This document shows positions 1 through 11,613 of a stretch of DNA of 64,000 bases, piece after piece. A model generated the notes under the pieces. It saw nothing but the letters and a program-made list of their open reading frames with translations, was not told the DNA's origin and did no database searches. The stretch is from Atherinomorus stipes (Eukaryota; Chordata; Actinopteri; Atheriniformes; Atherinidae). The number at the start of each line of letters is the position of its first letter. Positions within the stretch are counted from its first letter, which is position 1. The position numbers and the translations under genes were made by a program. Location: positions 434,001-498,000 of the forward strand of contig JALJCO010003429.1 in the NCBI GenBank assembly GCA_023101725.1. The letters are read 5' to 3'.

Positions 1-106
1 AACGCACCGCCCAAAGCAAATGCGCTTCTATTCGCATCTGTTCATTGACTTAACATGTATTTCATTCGCGCAAATGATTTTATTTGCGTTTGGTGTGAAC
101 ACAGGG
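1..106. repeat. Possible interspersed repeat fragment at window edge
   Basis: This stretch has an internal echo: CGCAAATGCGCTTCTATTCGC near the start and CATTCGCGCAAATG / TTATTTGCG further on. It ends in GGTGTGAACACAGG. The wording is like a teleost dispersed repeat I have seen elsewhere, but no terminal repeat is complete because the window cuts it. The family is not identified. Confidence 0.3.
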
Positions 107-242
107 TAACAATCAGCAATACCTTTCCCTTGCTTTTTGTTTTAATTTTCATCTCCAAGGAGTTAACAACACACAATCTGATGTAGCACGCTTCAACTTC
201 AAATAAGCTTCCCTGCAACGATACAAAAGGAGATTTATACTG

Positions 243-296
<54 letters not shown>

Positions 297-2721
297 CACC
301 TTGAATGGGTTTTCAAAAATGTTAGCCAAAACTCAATTTGCATGAGGATGATAAAACAAAGGGAAAAATCTTGGTGCAAATGTCCATGCCAGCATAAACA
401 AGCACAAGTAAACATACCTCTGTGGGTTCTCGGTATAGGGGTTTAGCATACACTTGTGTTTATACTTGATGGCAGCATCATTAATATGAGGAACAATCTA
501 AGCTGTTTTCTGTGTTGGTGTTCCTTATGGGGCTTTAGCTTTGCTCTGCTTTGGAAATAACAGGAATCAATGTATACAAAGCTTTGTCTTAAAATGAAGA
601 TTGTCTGTGCTTTTAAAAGAAAAAAAAAATAACCCATGCTTCTTTGCAATTTATAGTTTTTGTCGGGTTATTTTCTTTGAGCTAACTTTCAGCCATCCAG
701 TTAACTCATAGCATCCTCTCTGAAACCTATGCCTTGTTATCCTTTGAGAGGACTGCATGTTTGTGTGCACAGAAAATATACTGTAAAAAATAATCACAGC
801 TAAGAGCAATAAAGATGGTTACCTCCGTGCAAATACTTTATAAGCTAGCTCTGATTTAGCATTTCCAGTCATGGTCTTCACAAATAATTGGGTCAGCTCA
901 TAATTGCTTCATCATGCTCTGCAGAGCCCCGATAATGACTAGTTTATTTGAATAAGATGTTTTTGAACAGGGGCAAAACAGGCAGCTCAAGACCATGATT
1001 GCTGATGTAAATACAGCAGTTAGAGATTTTTAGCTGTAAACATTGTTGATCATTACTGCTTAGTGAGAAATTTGCCAATTATTGAAAACATATATACATG
1101 GGACAACTGAAATGATAATGGCAATTTTTGTTTCTGTAACAAGAGTTAAAGTAAAACACCCAGACAAATTCCCACTCTGACGGGTAACAAGGACCCCTCC
1201 AGATGGTAAGGAAGAGCAGGGTATTAACACTGAATGGGGGTGGATGGTGGAGCCCTCAGCAAGAGGCAAGAGGGTTAAATCTCTTTGATTGGAATGCACA
1301 GCTGCACAAGGACACACACATGAACAGACAAAAATGCCCATGCATATTGTTACACAGCTGAGTATGTGAGGAATGTGCAGGAGTTTCTAGAAATGTAGCA
1401 AGACTTCACAGAGCTGTGTGAGTCAGCAGCGGAGGTCTGCGTCTTCCTGTCTGCCTCTCATCTTGGTGTTTATCTCTGTGTCATCTCCAGCTCATCTCAC
1501 TCTTTCACTGTCTCACTTTTATTAGAGTGTCTCAGAGCAGCTTGCACTTGGTCTCTACACACTTTCTTACGCTCTGTCTGTGTCTCACTTTGTGTCTGTC
1601 TCCCTGCAGGAGCTCATGATTTTGCAGTCGGCGGATCTGACAGCTGTTTTAGGCACACTCCACTCCGTGAAGTGGGAAGTCAAAGACAAACACAAAGCGA
1701 TGGGTGCAAAGACAGTTAGTTGCACAAAGAGTTATGAAGGTGGAGGAACTGATCTAGAACAAGCTACCTGTGCATCGAAACGCCTCCGCCTGCTTTTGGA
1801 ACCTTATCTTTAAAAAAACCACAACAAAACGACCAAAAAAAAAAAAGATGACCAAAAAAAAAAAAAACAGAAAAAACCCAAATGTCCAAATTCTTACTGC
1901 TATGGACTTTTAGAATACAAGTGGCACAATCAAGGATTAACTTAACTACTTTTTCCTTAGCTTTATTCTGTGATCTAATTGAAAAGTATCACATTTAAGA
2001 ATGGTGGTACAAGTAAGGAGAAAAGGAGAAAGACAGGACTACAACTAAAACTACAAATGTTTATTACAAAATGTGCTTTAGATGCTTCTTTCAATGCAAT
2101 CTCATCATATCGTTAAATTAAGACTGTTTCAAGTAAAATATCATGTTAGCATAATGAAATATGAATTTAAATAAATGATACTTATCAATGTGATATATAT
2201 TTTGTTTAAAAGTTCAATTTTAAGAAATTATGTCACTGAATAATCTATTCAGTCGTCCTCAAAATTACTCTTACCCTCAAATTAAAGAAGGAAAAAAAAT
2301 CAGTTGTCATTGAAATAAGATGAAATTGACAAAAGTGATATTAAATGAAAATTCTCTGAAAATCATGACATTGATTTTGAATTGTAATTTCAAATATTTA
2401 AAACAAACACACAAAAAATAAACAAGTAAACAAGCATAATGGGGCTCTGAAGCTAAAAATTTTGTTGCGCAACACTTTGAAGCAATGAGGTGTTTTCTCT
2501 AATGTTCAAAAAGACTTCTACACCTGTTGACAGGTATTTTGGTCCACCGTTCATGGGAAAGATGCTCTGATGTGTCTGGGACAGTTTTTTTTATTATCAT
2601 TATTTCCAACCACAATTCAAAAGCAATATTTTAAATCACTAAATTATAATTTTGTAAATTTCTATTTATTATTAGTTTCTTTAGTTTCTTGCAATTTGAA
2701 TTACTATTGTGAATTTAGCTG

Positions 2722-2725
<4 letters not shown>
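107..2725. other. Upstream non-coding stretch, no gene identified
   Basis: This is AT-rich sequence with short ORFs only, none with a recognisable domain. A (TA)n tract lies at 249-292. The one exon-like spot is around 1610-1812, where a pyrimidine tract and CAG precede an open frame; it is described as a finding because I cannot name a product. A-rich runs follow at 1815-1880. Nothing else is seen. Confidence 0.6.
249..292. repeat. (TA)n microsatellite
   Basis: About 22 uninterrupted TA units are preceded by TGTATGTG. Open frames read across this tract (Tyr-Ile repeats) are artefacts. Confidence 0.98.

Positions 2726-2782
<57 letters not shown>
2726..2782. repeat. (AT)n microsatellite
   Basis: About 28 AT units run without interruption, then pass into ATGTATGC. 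Confidence 0.98.
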
Positions 2783-2787
<5 letters not shown>

Positions 2788-2876
2788 CTATTTACAAAAA
2801 GTACTGTAAAATGCACTATGACCATAATTTTCAGGTGAACTTAATTTGACACTCTCTAAACTTTTGAATGCACATG

Positions 2877-2945
2877 TTCATGTTCAGGTTTATTTGTATA
2901 GCACTCTTACAACAACCACAGTCTCACAAAGTGCTGCACAGAAAT
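2877..2945. repeat. Teleost repeat fragment (GTATAGCAC...AAAGTGCTGCACAG type)
   Basis: The pattern of a TTTATTTGTATAGCAC head followed by CAACAACCACAG and CAAAGTGCTGCACAG resembles a common dispersed repeat of fish genomes. It is short and partial, so its class cannot be set. Variable AC-rich sequence follows to about 3120. Confidence 0.4.
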
Positions 2946-3339
2946 GAAAAAAATACCTAAATAAATATATAATTCTAAAAGAACACACACAGATGTATGC
3001 ACATAAACACATATGCATGCTTACACATTCACACATATCATGTGGTCATATTTGTACTGTATACAACACAAATACACACAAGAATACACATACCCAAATG
3101 CAAGCACAGACGCAACATGTACAACTATTCAGTGTTTGATTGTTGCACGTCATGCTGTTTTATAACAAGATGATTAAGCACAAAAATATGAAAGAAGTGT
3201 CTGAACCATGAAAAGACCACTAAGTGTTCTGGTAGTAGTGGTAGTAGTAGTACTGTACTAGCTGTAGTAAAAATGCCATGGGAGTAGTGGTGGGTAGTGC
3301 CTGAGTTCCAAGTCTTGCTGGTGTGTTTGTTTTGGATCA

Positions 3340-3770
3340 TCAAGATGCTTTCTGGCGAAACTGAGACGAGCCTTTATGTTCTTTTTGCTCAGCAGTGGTT
3401 TTGGTGTTGGAACTCTGCCATGCAGGCCATTTTTGCCCCCCAGTCTCTTTCTTATGGTGGAGTCATGAACACTGACCTTAATTGAGGCAAGTGAGGCCTG
3501 CAGGTCTTTGGATGTTGTTCCGGGATCTTTTGTGACCTCTTGGATGAGTCGTCGCTGTGCTCTTGGGGTTATTTTGGTCGGTTAGCCACTCCTGGGAAGG
3601 TTCACCACTGTTCCATGTTTTCACCATTTGTGGATAATGGCTCTCACTGTGGTTCTCTGGAGTCCCAAAGCTTTAGAAATGGCTTTGGAACCTTTAACAG
3701 ACTGATAGATCTCAATTACTTTGTTTCTCGTTTGTTCCTGAATTTCTTTGGACTGCAGCATGATGTCTAG
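3340..3770 (-). pseudogene. Tc1 transposase N-terminal remnant
   Basis: The minus strand carries the remains of the helix-turn-helix DNA-binding half of a Tc1 transposase, from the initiator region (CATGATGTC on the plus strand, near 3760) through a stretch encoding a Lys-Arg-rich middle. The frame is not continuous and the DDE catalytic core is absent. It cannot make an active enzyme. The element is a passenger that depends on transposase from elsewhere. Confidence 0.75.
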
Positions 3771-3837
3771 CTTTTGAGGATCTTTTGGTCTACTTAACTT
3801 TGTCAGGCAGGTCCTAATTAAGTGATTTCTTGATTAA

Positions 3838-4164
3838 AGCAACCTTTCCGATCTTGCATTTCAGAAAGCACAGCAAGATTATTTGAATATAAACAGTCCC
3901 GCCTCCTCCTAAGACACACCCCTTCATTCCCTCCACCTCCCAATGCAGAATCAAAGGTCTGACAGGCAAGTCGTTGGACAATCCTAGAGGTGCACCCCAC
4001 TTCAAGGATTGGTTGGAGTTTTCATTGAATATTTAGAGATTGGAATAATATTTTATTTTGATTAATAGTGGGTCTGTCTTGTATTTTAGAGTTCCATTAC
4101 CTCATTCATAGCATTTTACCCTGTTAGAAAAATAGTGTAAGAATGCAACATCGGTAAGGTTGCT
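3838..4164 (+). mobile_element. TTAA-flanked MITE, copy 1 (nested in Tc1)
   Basis: This 327-bp non-autonomous element lies between TTAA at 3834-3837 and TTAA at 4165-4168. Its terminal inverted repeats are 21 bp, AGCAACCTTTCCGATCTTGCA at the left and, on the other strand, AGCAACCTTACCGATGTTGCA at the right, matching at 19 of 21. Removing the element and one TTAA gives CTTGATTAAGAACAGG, which closely matches the Tc1 leader around it, so the insertion site is known to the base. No ORF. TTAA duplication fits piggyBac or Kolobok; the first bases of the repeat (AGC) fit Kolobok somewhat better. Copy 2 is at 19232-19562, in the opposite orientation. Confidence 0.92.
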
Positions 4165-4484
4165 TTAAGAACAGGTGTGGCAGTAATCCGGTCTGGGTGT
4201 GACCAGAGAAATTGAACTCAGCTTTCCAAAGATGTGATAAACCACAGTTCATTTATGTTTTAACAGAGTGGGCAATCACTTTTTCACACAGGGCCATGTA
4301 AGTTTGGATTTTTTTCCCCCTTTACTAATAAAAATATTAATTTAAAAACGGCATTTTCTGTCTACTTGTGTTATTTTTGTCTCACATTTACATTAGTTTG
4401 ATGATCTGAAAAATATAAGTGTGACAAACATGCAAAAAAAATTAAGAAATCAGGAAGGGGGCAATCACTTTTCACACAACTGTA

Positions 4485-7400
4485 GATATAGAAATCTAGA
4501 TTAAGGATCCTATTAAATGAATAAATAAAGATATTTTATCAATGTGATTGTTGACCTACTGGTCATATTAAAGACTGGATGCAAGGCAAAGTTTATAACT
4601 GAACTATGGATTTTGTTGTAAAGTCACACTGTGTATTTGTTATGTTGCTTATCTACAGTGTGGGTATTGGGGAAGTTTTTGCCTTGTTTGTTTGTATGTG
4701 TGATAGAATATCACAGGGGAGGCTGAGAGAAGCTTTTAAACATGAGCCAGATTATAATCCAGTTACTGGTGTTATTGTGACACATCAATCCGTCTCACTC
4801 CATCTCTCTATGTGTCAGCGCCTTTTTGTTTTATCATCTTTCATTTCCCACCATCCCTCTCTCACTCCATCTCTCTGGGACTTTGATCACCTTTATTCTC
4901 CTGTATTTACTCTCTCCCCTGTTTTGGTCTCAGCTTCTCTGTCTCTGGATCGGTTTGAAGTCTACCAGTAGGGGTGTACGTGGGCTGCAACCTGCAGGTC
5001 TTTGTACTGAAAATGAGTTTTATTTATATAGAGAGGTTTACAGGCAGTCAGCTCTTCTGTGTGTTTGTGTGTATTCAGTTTTATGTTCATAGATAAAGAC
5101 AGACAGGTTGCAGACACAACATAATCGCTCTTCAGATGATGCAGAATCCAGGAAAAAGATTGACTAGGCAGTAGATCGTACTCAGATATTGCGCTGAAAT
5201 CCCATCTTATACACAAGTGAGTCACCTTTAAAGTAAATGTATTTAGTTAAAACATCAAAAATATAAAAGAAAAACTATTGTGTATAAATTGTATAAGATT
5301 GTCAGATAGAGCCAATATTGGTGTAATTTTTAAAGGAAGCATTAAACAAACAGTTGCAAGGCTTAAATCATATCAGGTTCATCCCACTGGACCCTTAGAT
5401 CCTTTTTCTGAGACAGAATTGTATTAAGTCTTGATCACACCAGCAGTAACCTTTCTTTATGTGCTCATGTTTAAAAGACATTGGCTCATTCTATCCACTG
5501 CTGCAGCACCTTCTGTCAACCCCCCGTCTAAAACATTCGGCTGCTGGTTCTTTACAAAAGGTCTGCCACACTTGCCACCAGGCAGATATTATGCGAAGGT
5601 GTTAAGAGGCAAAAACGGCTTTATAACAAAGACTTTATAGGATAAAGAAAAAGCTAATTATGCAGATTTTAAGGGAAGTTTACTTGAACTTTAAATCTGA
5701 AATGTGCAACTTTTGAAAAACCTGATGAAAAACAAAACAAATGCAGCAAAAAACTTGCTTTCACTGACAGAGCTGTAAACATGATGGCTTTCAGCAGTCA
5801 AAATGGAGAGCTTATGAGCTAGAATATGATGCAAGTAAAGGACAGACTGTGAACTCCAGAACATTAGTACACTATCCTCACTTAGCAAGTAGCTAGTTAC
5901 TACTTTATTAATGTTTAAAATTGAATGATTTAGCATCCTCTAAATGAAAACCAACCTTTTCACAAAAATGTAGGAACAGAAGTTGTTCATATTTGCTGTG
6001 ATTTGACATTCACTTTTACATAAATCCCATCAAATGCGCTACAAAAGCCATCATGGTCTGCAGTTAATATCAGTGATGTGTTAACATACAGTAATATCCA
6101 ATTAGCAGCCAAGCATGAAGCTTGAAAACCTGAAAGGTACTGGCAATTTACAACCAGTCAGCATCTTCCCTGGCATACTTGCTTCTAAATTTCCAACCAA
6201 CAGCAGCTCTCCTGGTGCACGCTAACAGTTGATGCACCGAAGAAATCATGGCAAGCATGCAAATATGCATTAACTTTAAGCATGTCAACAAAGTGAAGGC
6301 CAGTCAAATGATTTTTGAGTCATACACTCATCGACATGGTCATCTTTAGCATGACAACATATATGACTGAGCTGCATGACTGGGTAAGCTCAGTAGCGTG
6401 ACAAATTTTCCTCTAAAGCAGTTATAGTGCCACTCTAAACTCTGTGTGTATGCATGTGTGCACATGTGTTGGTTTCTGCAAGATTATGCAACTGTTTCCT
6501 GTTTCTTGTTTTGTTTATAAATGCACTGATATTTTTCCTTCTCCCATAACTTGATTAGAATGATTACTTCGACAGAACATTGCCAAAACCCCAGCTAGCT
6601 CCCCATCCCAACAGCTCCTGCAGAGTCACATATAGTTCAGTGTCACATTCTTCTCAGCTTGTGTTCAATAAAACATCAAGATGTGCATATTTCATTGTCC
6701 TCATGCAAAACGTGACACGCACTCATGTGTGCACATGTGGCGAACAGGAGTGCCTGTAAGTTGGGAAAGCCCCTCTGAAAGGATCAGCGCTCCCCTCCTT
6801 AAATGCGTCAGCAGGCCGAGTGACAGGACTCCAGCCAGCGAAGACACAAAGGAGGAGGAAAACATGGACTTATTGGAGAATAAAATGAGAGGAAACTTGT
6901 TTGTATTTACTCATTACTTTGTAGATGTCCTTGATGCCTTGATGTTGTGTTTTGCAGCATGCATCTTGAGAAATCCCTTGTCATCAAGGAGTTACTTGAC
7001 ATCATTTTACTTGCAGTATCTGTCAGATGTTTAATTTTTAACTTGTTTTGTACATGATGAAATATGCTTTCAGATTCAGATATATTTCCATTGCTATTTA
7101 TACAATCCCTTCCTACCCTCATGCACCATGAAGCACATGTGCTTGTCTCGGTTGAGATGCAGACAAACACTGCAGACATTATACAAACTAGCATTATATG
7201 GTCCAGATAAAAACTAATAAATATTCTAATCAAATTTACTTCTAAGTGTAATCTTTTACCGTTGACGTTTTCACTTCAAAAATCCCACTAAGTGATGAGA
7301 GATGAGACTCAGATGAGAAAAGCAGGAAACGGCTGGATGATGAAAGAGTGGGAGTCAGAGTGAAGAGGAGGATGATGGGATAAGGGGGATGGGGAGCTGG

Positions 7401-10400
7401 TTGGAAGAGCCAGCAAATGGAAGGCTGATATGTCCGGCTGAGGGACGAGTTATTGATCGCCTGCGAGAAGCAGCAACATTTAAACTGATTTAGACTAGTG
7501 GTGACACATCTTGCCTAAATGAACTTAACACAGTGTGAAATGAGAGACGTTTTCTATAATCAACATGTAGCGCAATCTTTCATTTGTTCCCTTGTCGGAT
7601 TGCCACCACATATATTGTATACAAGTGTTTTGAATCAGCGGGAAAGTTGGAAGCTCGGGACAGATTCTGTTGAGCAATAAAAGGGAAACAAACATCTCTG
7701 TGGGAAACAAGCTGCAACACTTGCACACAATGCTTTGGTAAAGAGATGCCTGGAGCAAGCAAAATGTATTTTGCTAGCTCATGAAATGTATCATGCTAGT
7801 TCATGTTTGGCTGCATCTCAACTAAAACGAGTTACATAAAGAGGAAAAAGGGGGAATTTTGAGCAGCTGAGCGGAGCACGACAGTGGGGCCAACATTTAG
7901 CTAAACCCTCATGGGAGCCATTTTGGGTCCAAGCTCACAATAATGAGGATAAAACTCCAACTGTGCATGAGCGAGTGGCTGGAAAGAGAGACAGACCGTT
8001 GGGGTGGGGAGAAAGACAGGTGTCAGGGAGGGGGGTGTGGAGCGGAGCTTGATCTGTCAGCATGCTCCTCGCTTCTGCTCACAGCTGAGAATGAACGGAC
8101 GCACAAACACACCGGGTATTTAACTCCTGTTATGACTGCTACAGGTCAGCGTTGGGTTTTACTTTTAAAAACGAAATGCCTCGCTCCACAGACAGATAAA
8201 ACTCCAGACAGAAAGTCATTTCCTAGCTCGCTCAGATAGCTCTCTTGTTATTGCTATAATGAAAAAGGAACCGTAATCAATCACAACCCTTTTATGCTGG
8301 ACACATTTTCTATTTTTTTTCTGTTCATCATCACTGTTGTCGCTTTTTTCTTTAAGCTTATTAAAAGATTGCTTTTGTTTCTTTTAAAAAAAAGGTTTTA
8401 CACACATTATTTTCCGAAGATATTACAGTTTGTGTACATCCATGTCAGTGGTGCTAATTCTGATCAGGCCTTTAAATCCTCTTTTGTATTAACTCAATTT
8501 CACCACATCTTATGCTCATTTTTTATGAGCCACAGACTGAATGAAGTCCGTGCATGAGCATCTACACTGTCCTGTTTGTTTTAGTTTCCCTGCCTAAACA
8601 AGTCTTTGATTGGCTTTTAAAGATGTGGCTCAGTCAGAGTACCGAGCGAGAGCATCAACCTTCTGGTCAATTCTTGATCAGCTTCGCGCTGAAAAGCTTG
8701 GCAACAGGTTTACATCCGCATGCCAACTATTTATCCATTATTTTCCAGTGCTGCTGACGCTTTGATTTGCTGTTTAAACTGCATTAGATGCTATGGCACC
8801 AACGCAGAGCTAAAATTGGATTACCTGCAAGGTGATTACTACAGATTGTATTTCAATGGATTACATTAATCGAAAAGATAAAGTAAAATGAAAGAATGTC
8901 ACTTAAACATTTTCAAAATGAAGTATCACCTTATGTTTCTTTGTTTTCTGCTTCTGTAGTGTTATTTTTGTGCTTGATTTAAGTTCACTGCTACTTTAAC
9001 TTGATTCATTTTAGGCACCTTAACCACCTTGTTTGGTTTTGAAGCTATTCAGCTCGGCAGAAGGATTTAAAACAATTGAGAATACATGAAAATGAGCAAT
9101 ATCTTAACTGGGCATCATATAGTGGTGGCATGTATGTTAAAGTTATATGCAAATAACACAGAAAGTGAATTTTGTGAAGTCACAACAAAGTTTCTGATTA
9201 GCTATTATGGTTGGTTTGCATTGAAAATGTTGCTTATATCACAGTGATGGGTGAAGATGAAGGATCCAAATGCAGGATGAGCCAGTCGGCAGACTAAGAA
9301 ATAATTTGTTTTAAAGAAACAGAAGGCGCTGGATTAACCAGTGGATTGTCAAAACTAAAGTAAACCAAAGCTTAGAGACGGACCAACAGACTGAATGAGG
9401 CATGGCATGGGAAAACCAGGACAAGGAAGACGAGGAATGACAATAAGGCAAATGGCACCAAACATGATGAGCAGTGAACTGGCAGAGAACTGGGGAAGCT
9501 GGGCAGAAGATGTGCTGAGGGAGTAGCAATGAATTATTTGTGCACCTGCTGCACTAATCAGAAACCAAGAATAAGGTGAGCAACTAAACCAAAACCCATA
9601 AACCATGACATTTTCATTTTTAACAAAAATCAGAGCTCCTCCCATCATCTACATTCAAATACTCAGGTCAGAAAAGACAGTTCCTCTCGTGTGATGGATG
9701 ATCTATTTATGCAACTTGGTCCTGAGGTGGAAGCTCAGAAGAGACGTCCATATGTTGTACGTTTCTTTGAAAATCGTTTGTTTTATTCATTAATTTATAA
9801 AGTGAGAAACTGTTCTAACTTTGACGCCATGTGGTGCATCTTTATTAGACAGCACATGCTGCACGAGTTGTGAAAATGTGTCCGCCATGGTAATTGCTGA
9901 GTCATTAACTGGATAAATTTTAGTTTTCTTCCTCTTCTTCCTTTGAAGTTATCACAGCAATCATTTCCCCTCCTGCCTCCTTATGAAAATGTTTTCCTTC
10001 GGAAAGGAAATATCTGAAAACGATAGCTGCTCAAATGTGAAAAAGTTTGTTATACGACTCATAGTTCCCGCTCTCACCTGTAGGGGGCGGTGTTTTACAG
10101 GATGCCGTCAGGGGCTGTTTGTCATTACCGCTTCAGTTGGAGGTGAAGCTGTTTTTCACCTGGCTCTGTTACAAGTAAGTCACTTTTTATATTTTGCGAG
10201 GCTTGACTGTGACTGCTGCATTACCTCCAACTTTACTTCAATTTGCAAAGATGTTTTATATTCAGAGGTGTGTTACGTTAATGCCAAAATTGTTTGATTT
10301 AATCACAGCTGACTTTGTTTTTAAAGTTTATTTAAATTTTCTTTGAATTAATTAAGATAATTGACACAGTCACACCATCCATTATAGCGACTGTCTATCG

Positions 10401-10790
10401 ACAGCCAAAATGAAGAGTGATGGGCAGTTTGAAGAGAATAAAGGCAGCATCAGGATCGGGGAAGAATGCTTAGACTGCGGGCCTCGTATCTCCCCCTTTC
10501 CCAAATAGTCGTCAGGTTGTAAGTTTGCTGGTCCACTTCGCTAGTCTGTAAATACAGAATTAGAGCAAAATAACACGTTCTTTTCAAGAGCACATAGCCT
10601 ACTTAGAAATTCGCACGATATTTGATTAATAATGTGTTGATGACATCATCCATGCTGGCCCTTGGATTGAAATTAAGAGCTCTTTTTGATAAATGAAAGA
10701 TGTATTACACGTTTCCAAATGTAAAAATTATGTATATTTTAATAGACCAACTGTTTGCCCATTCCTGAAAAAATGGACAGTGCCTGCAGG
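4485..10790. other. Upstream intergenic stretch, no gene identified
   Basis: This is 6.3 kb upstream of the calcium channel promoter. Open frames are short, many begin with non-ATG codons, and none shows a known domain. A block at 10079-10180 (GTAGGGGGCGGTG... ending ACAAGTAAGT) has a good donor-like sequence but no acceptor or conserved frame. Nothing further can be supported. Confidence 0.55.
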
Positions 10791-10791
10791 C

Positions 10792-10794
<3 letters not shown>

Positions 10795-10874
<80 letters not shown>

Positions 10875-10942
10875 GTGTATATATATATATATACACTGTA
10901 TATATACAGTGTATATATATATATATACACTGTTTATATACA

Positions 10943-11017
<75 letters not shown>

Positions 11018-11050
11018 GTATATATACAGTGTATATATATATATATATAT
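10795..11050. repeat. (TA)n block with embedded TACAGTGTATA / TATACACTGTA palindromes
   Basis: About 256 bp of nearly pure TA repeats is interrupted by TACAGTGTATA units and their reverse complements at 10869-10948 and 11012-11034. Both strands read almost the same, so the whole block could extrude as a cruciform. It lies directly upstream of the CpG-rich promoter. Confidence 0.97.
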
Positions 11051-11052
11051 CC

Positions 11053-11077
11053 TAGATAGATAGATAGATAGATAGAT
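11053..11077. repeat. (TAGA)n microsatellite
   Basis: About six TAGA units directly follow the TA block. Confidence 0.95.
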
Positions 11078-11079
11078 TC

Positions 11080-11330
11080 GGCTCCACGTGCATTGTTAAA
11101 TCTGTGCGTTGCCAATGCGCGCGACGCATCTCCCACGGTGTGCGTTTCCTTTACCGGACGCCACGTCACGTATGAGGACTTTAGGTCTTTGGCCAAGTTT
11201 TTTTTTTTTCCTTCCTCTTTTTCTCCACCCATGATCATTGACGGAGCTCCAGCGCAGTAGCCCACTTGGTCTGACCCACCCGCGCGCATCTCCGCTCCAC
11301 GCTGCGTAACCAACACCTCAGAGAGGATGG
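11080..11330 (+). promoter_or_regulatory. CpG-rich candidate promoter of the T-type calcium channel gene
   Basis: CpG density rises sharply against the AT-rich surroundings, with clusters such as GCGCGCGACGC (about 11117) and CCCGCGCGC (about 11278). Visible sites are an E-box CACGTG at 11085-11090 and a CRE-like CACGTCA at 11162-11168. There is no clear TATA box placed for a start site. The position just upstream of a likely 5' leader exon, itself spliced to the coding exon 1.1 kb downstream, supports a promoter role. The transcription start is not defined by the sequence. Confidence 0.55.
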
Positions 11331-11613
11331 ACGAGTGGATGGACGCATGGATAGATGCTCCCGTTTAATCGAAGGCGCAAGTCAAGACCACTTTCAGTGA
11401 CTTCCTTCACTTCTTCCAGTGATTTCCAACGACCACCGGATTACCTTTGATCACTAACAAGCAAAGAAAAAAAAGGAGATTTCTTTTGCGGAGAGGGGAG
11501 GAAGGGAAGAAAGAAAAGAAAGGGAAGGTCCGGGTTGCTGAGAAAGGCTGGGTGCGCTAGAACGACGGAAAGTCACGGATCATGCTTATGACTCCCGATT
11601 CCGTTTCGATAAG
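11300..11613 (+). other. cacna1h: Probable non-coding first exon (5' leader) of the T-type channel gene
   Basis: The region between the CpG-rich promoter and a good U2-type splice donor AAG|GTAATT (exon ends 11613) is purine-rich and GC-elevated compared with the intron after it. It contains at least two ATG-initiated short frames (11327 and 11582). The left edge is a guess. The assignment is inferred from order and orientation: promoter, leader exon, intron, then an acceptor 24 bases before the start codon. Confidence 0.5.
11327..11368 (+). other. Upstream ORF 1 in the 5' leader (13 codons)
   Basis: ATG at 11327 sits in a strong initiation context (A at -3, G at +4). It opens a 13-codon frame, [13 protein letters not shown], closed by TAA at 11366-11368. 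If transcription starts upstream of 11327 it would be expected to reduce translation of the channel. The peptide itself looks incidental. Confidence 0.35.

Larger units (their letters stand above)
3302..4482 (-). mobile_element. Tc1/mariner-type transposon, deleted and degenerate
   Basis: Read on the minus strand this is the 5' half of a fish Tc1-like element. The outer terminal repeat ends at 4482 and is followed by TA, the usual Tc1 target dinucleotide. Two copies of the repeat core GGGCAATCACTTTTTCACAC, at about 4268-4292 and 4458-4480, give the IR/DR layout of this family. The leader (about 3790-3835 and 4169-4260) and the DNA-binding part of the transposase gene (about 3340-3770) follow. 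The frame is broken by stops. At about 3340 the sequence jumps from the GATGATCC of the N-terminal half to a GATCCAAAACACACCAGCAAG-like stretch from the catalytic half, so the middle is deleted; the 3' half and its terminal repeat are missing. A TTAA-flanked MITE (3838-4164) interrupts the leader. The family match is from memory of Tc1 consensus sequences. Confidence 0.9.

Noticed and set aside
3838..4164. Firm assignment of the TTAA MITE to piggyBac
   Set aside because: TTAA duplication also fits Kolobok, and the terminal bases AGC are not the usual piggyBac CCC/CAC; class left open.
10693..11316. Long Tyr-Ile-rich frames on both strands
   Set aside because: They are translations of the TA microsatellite.
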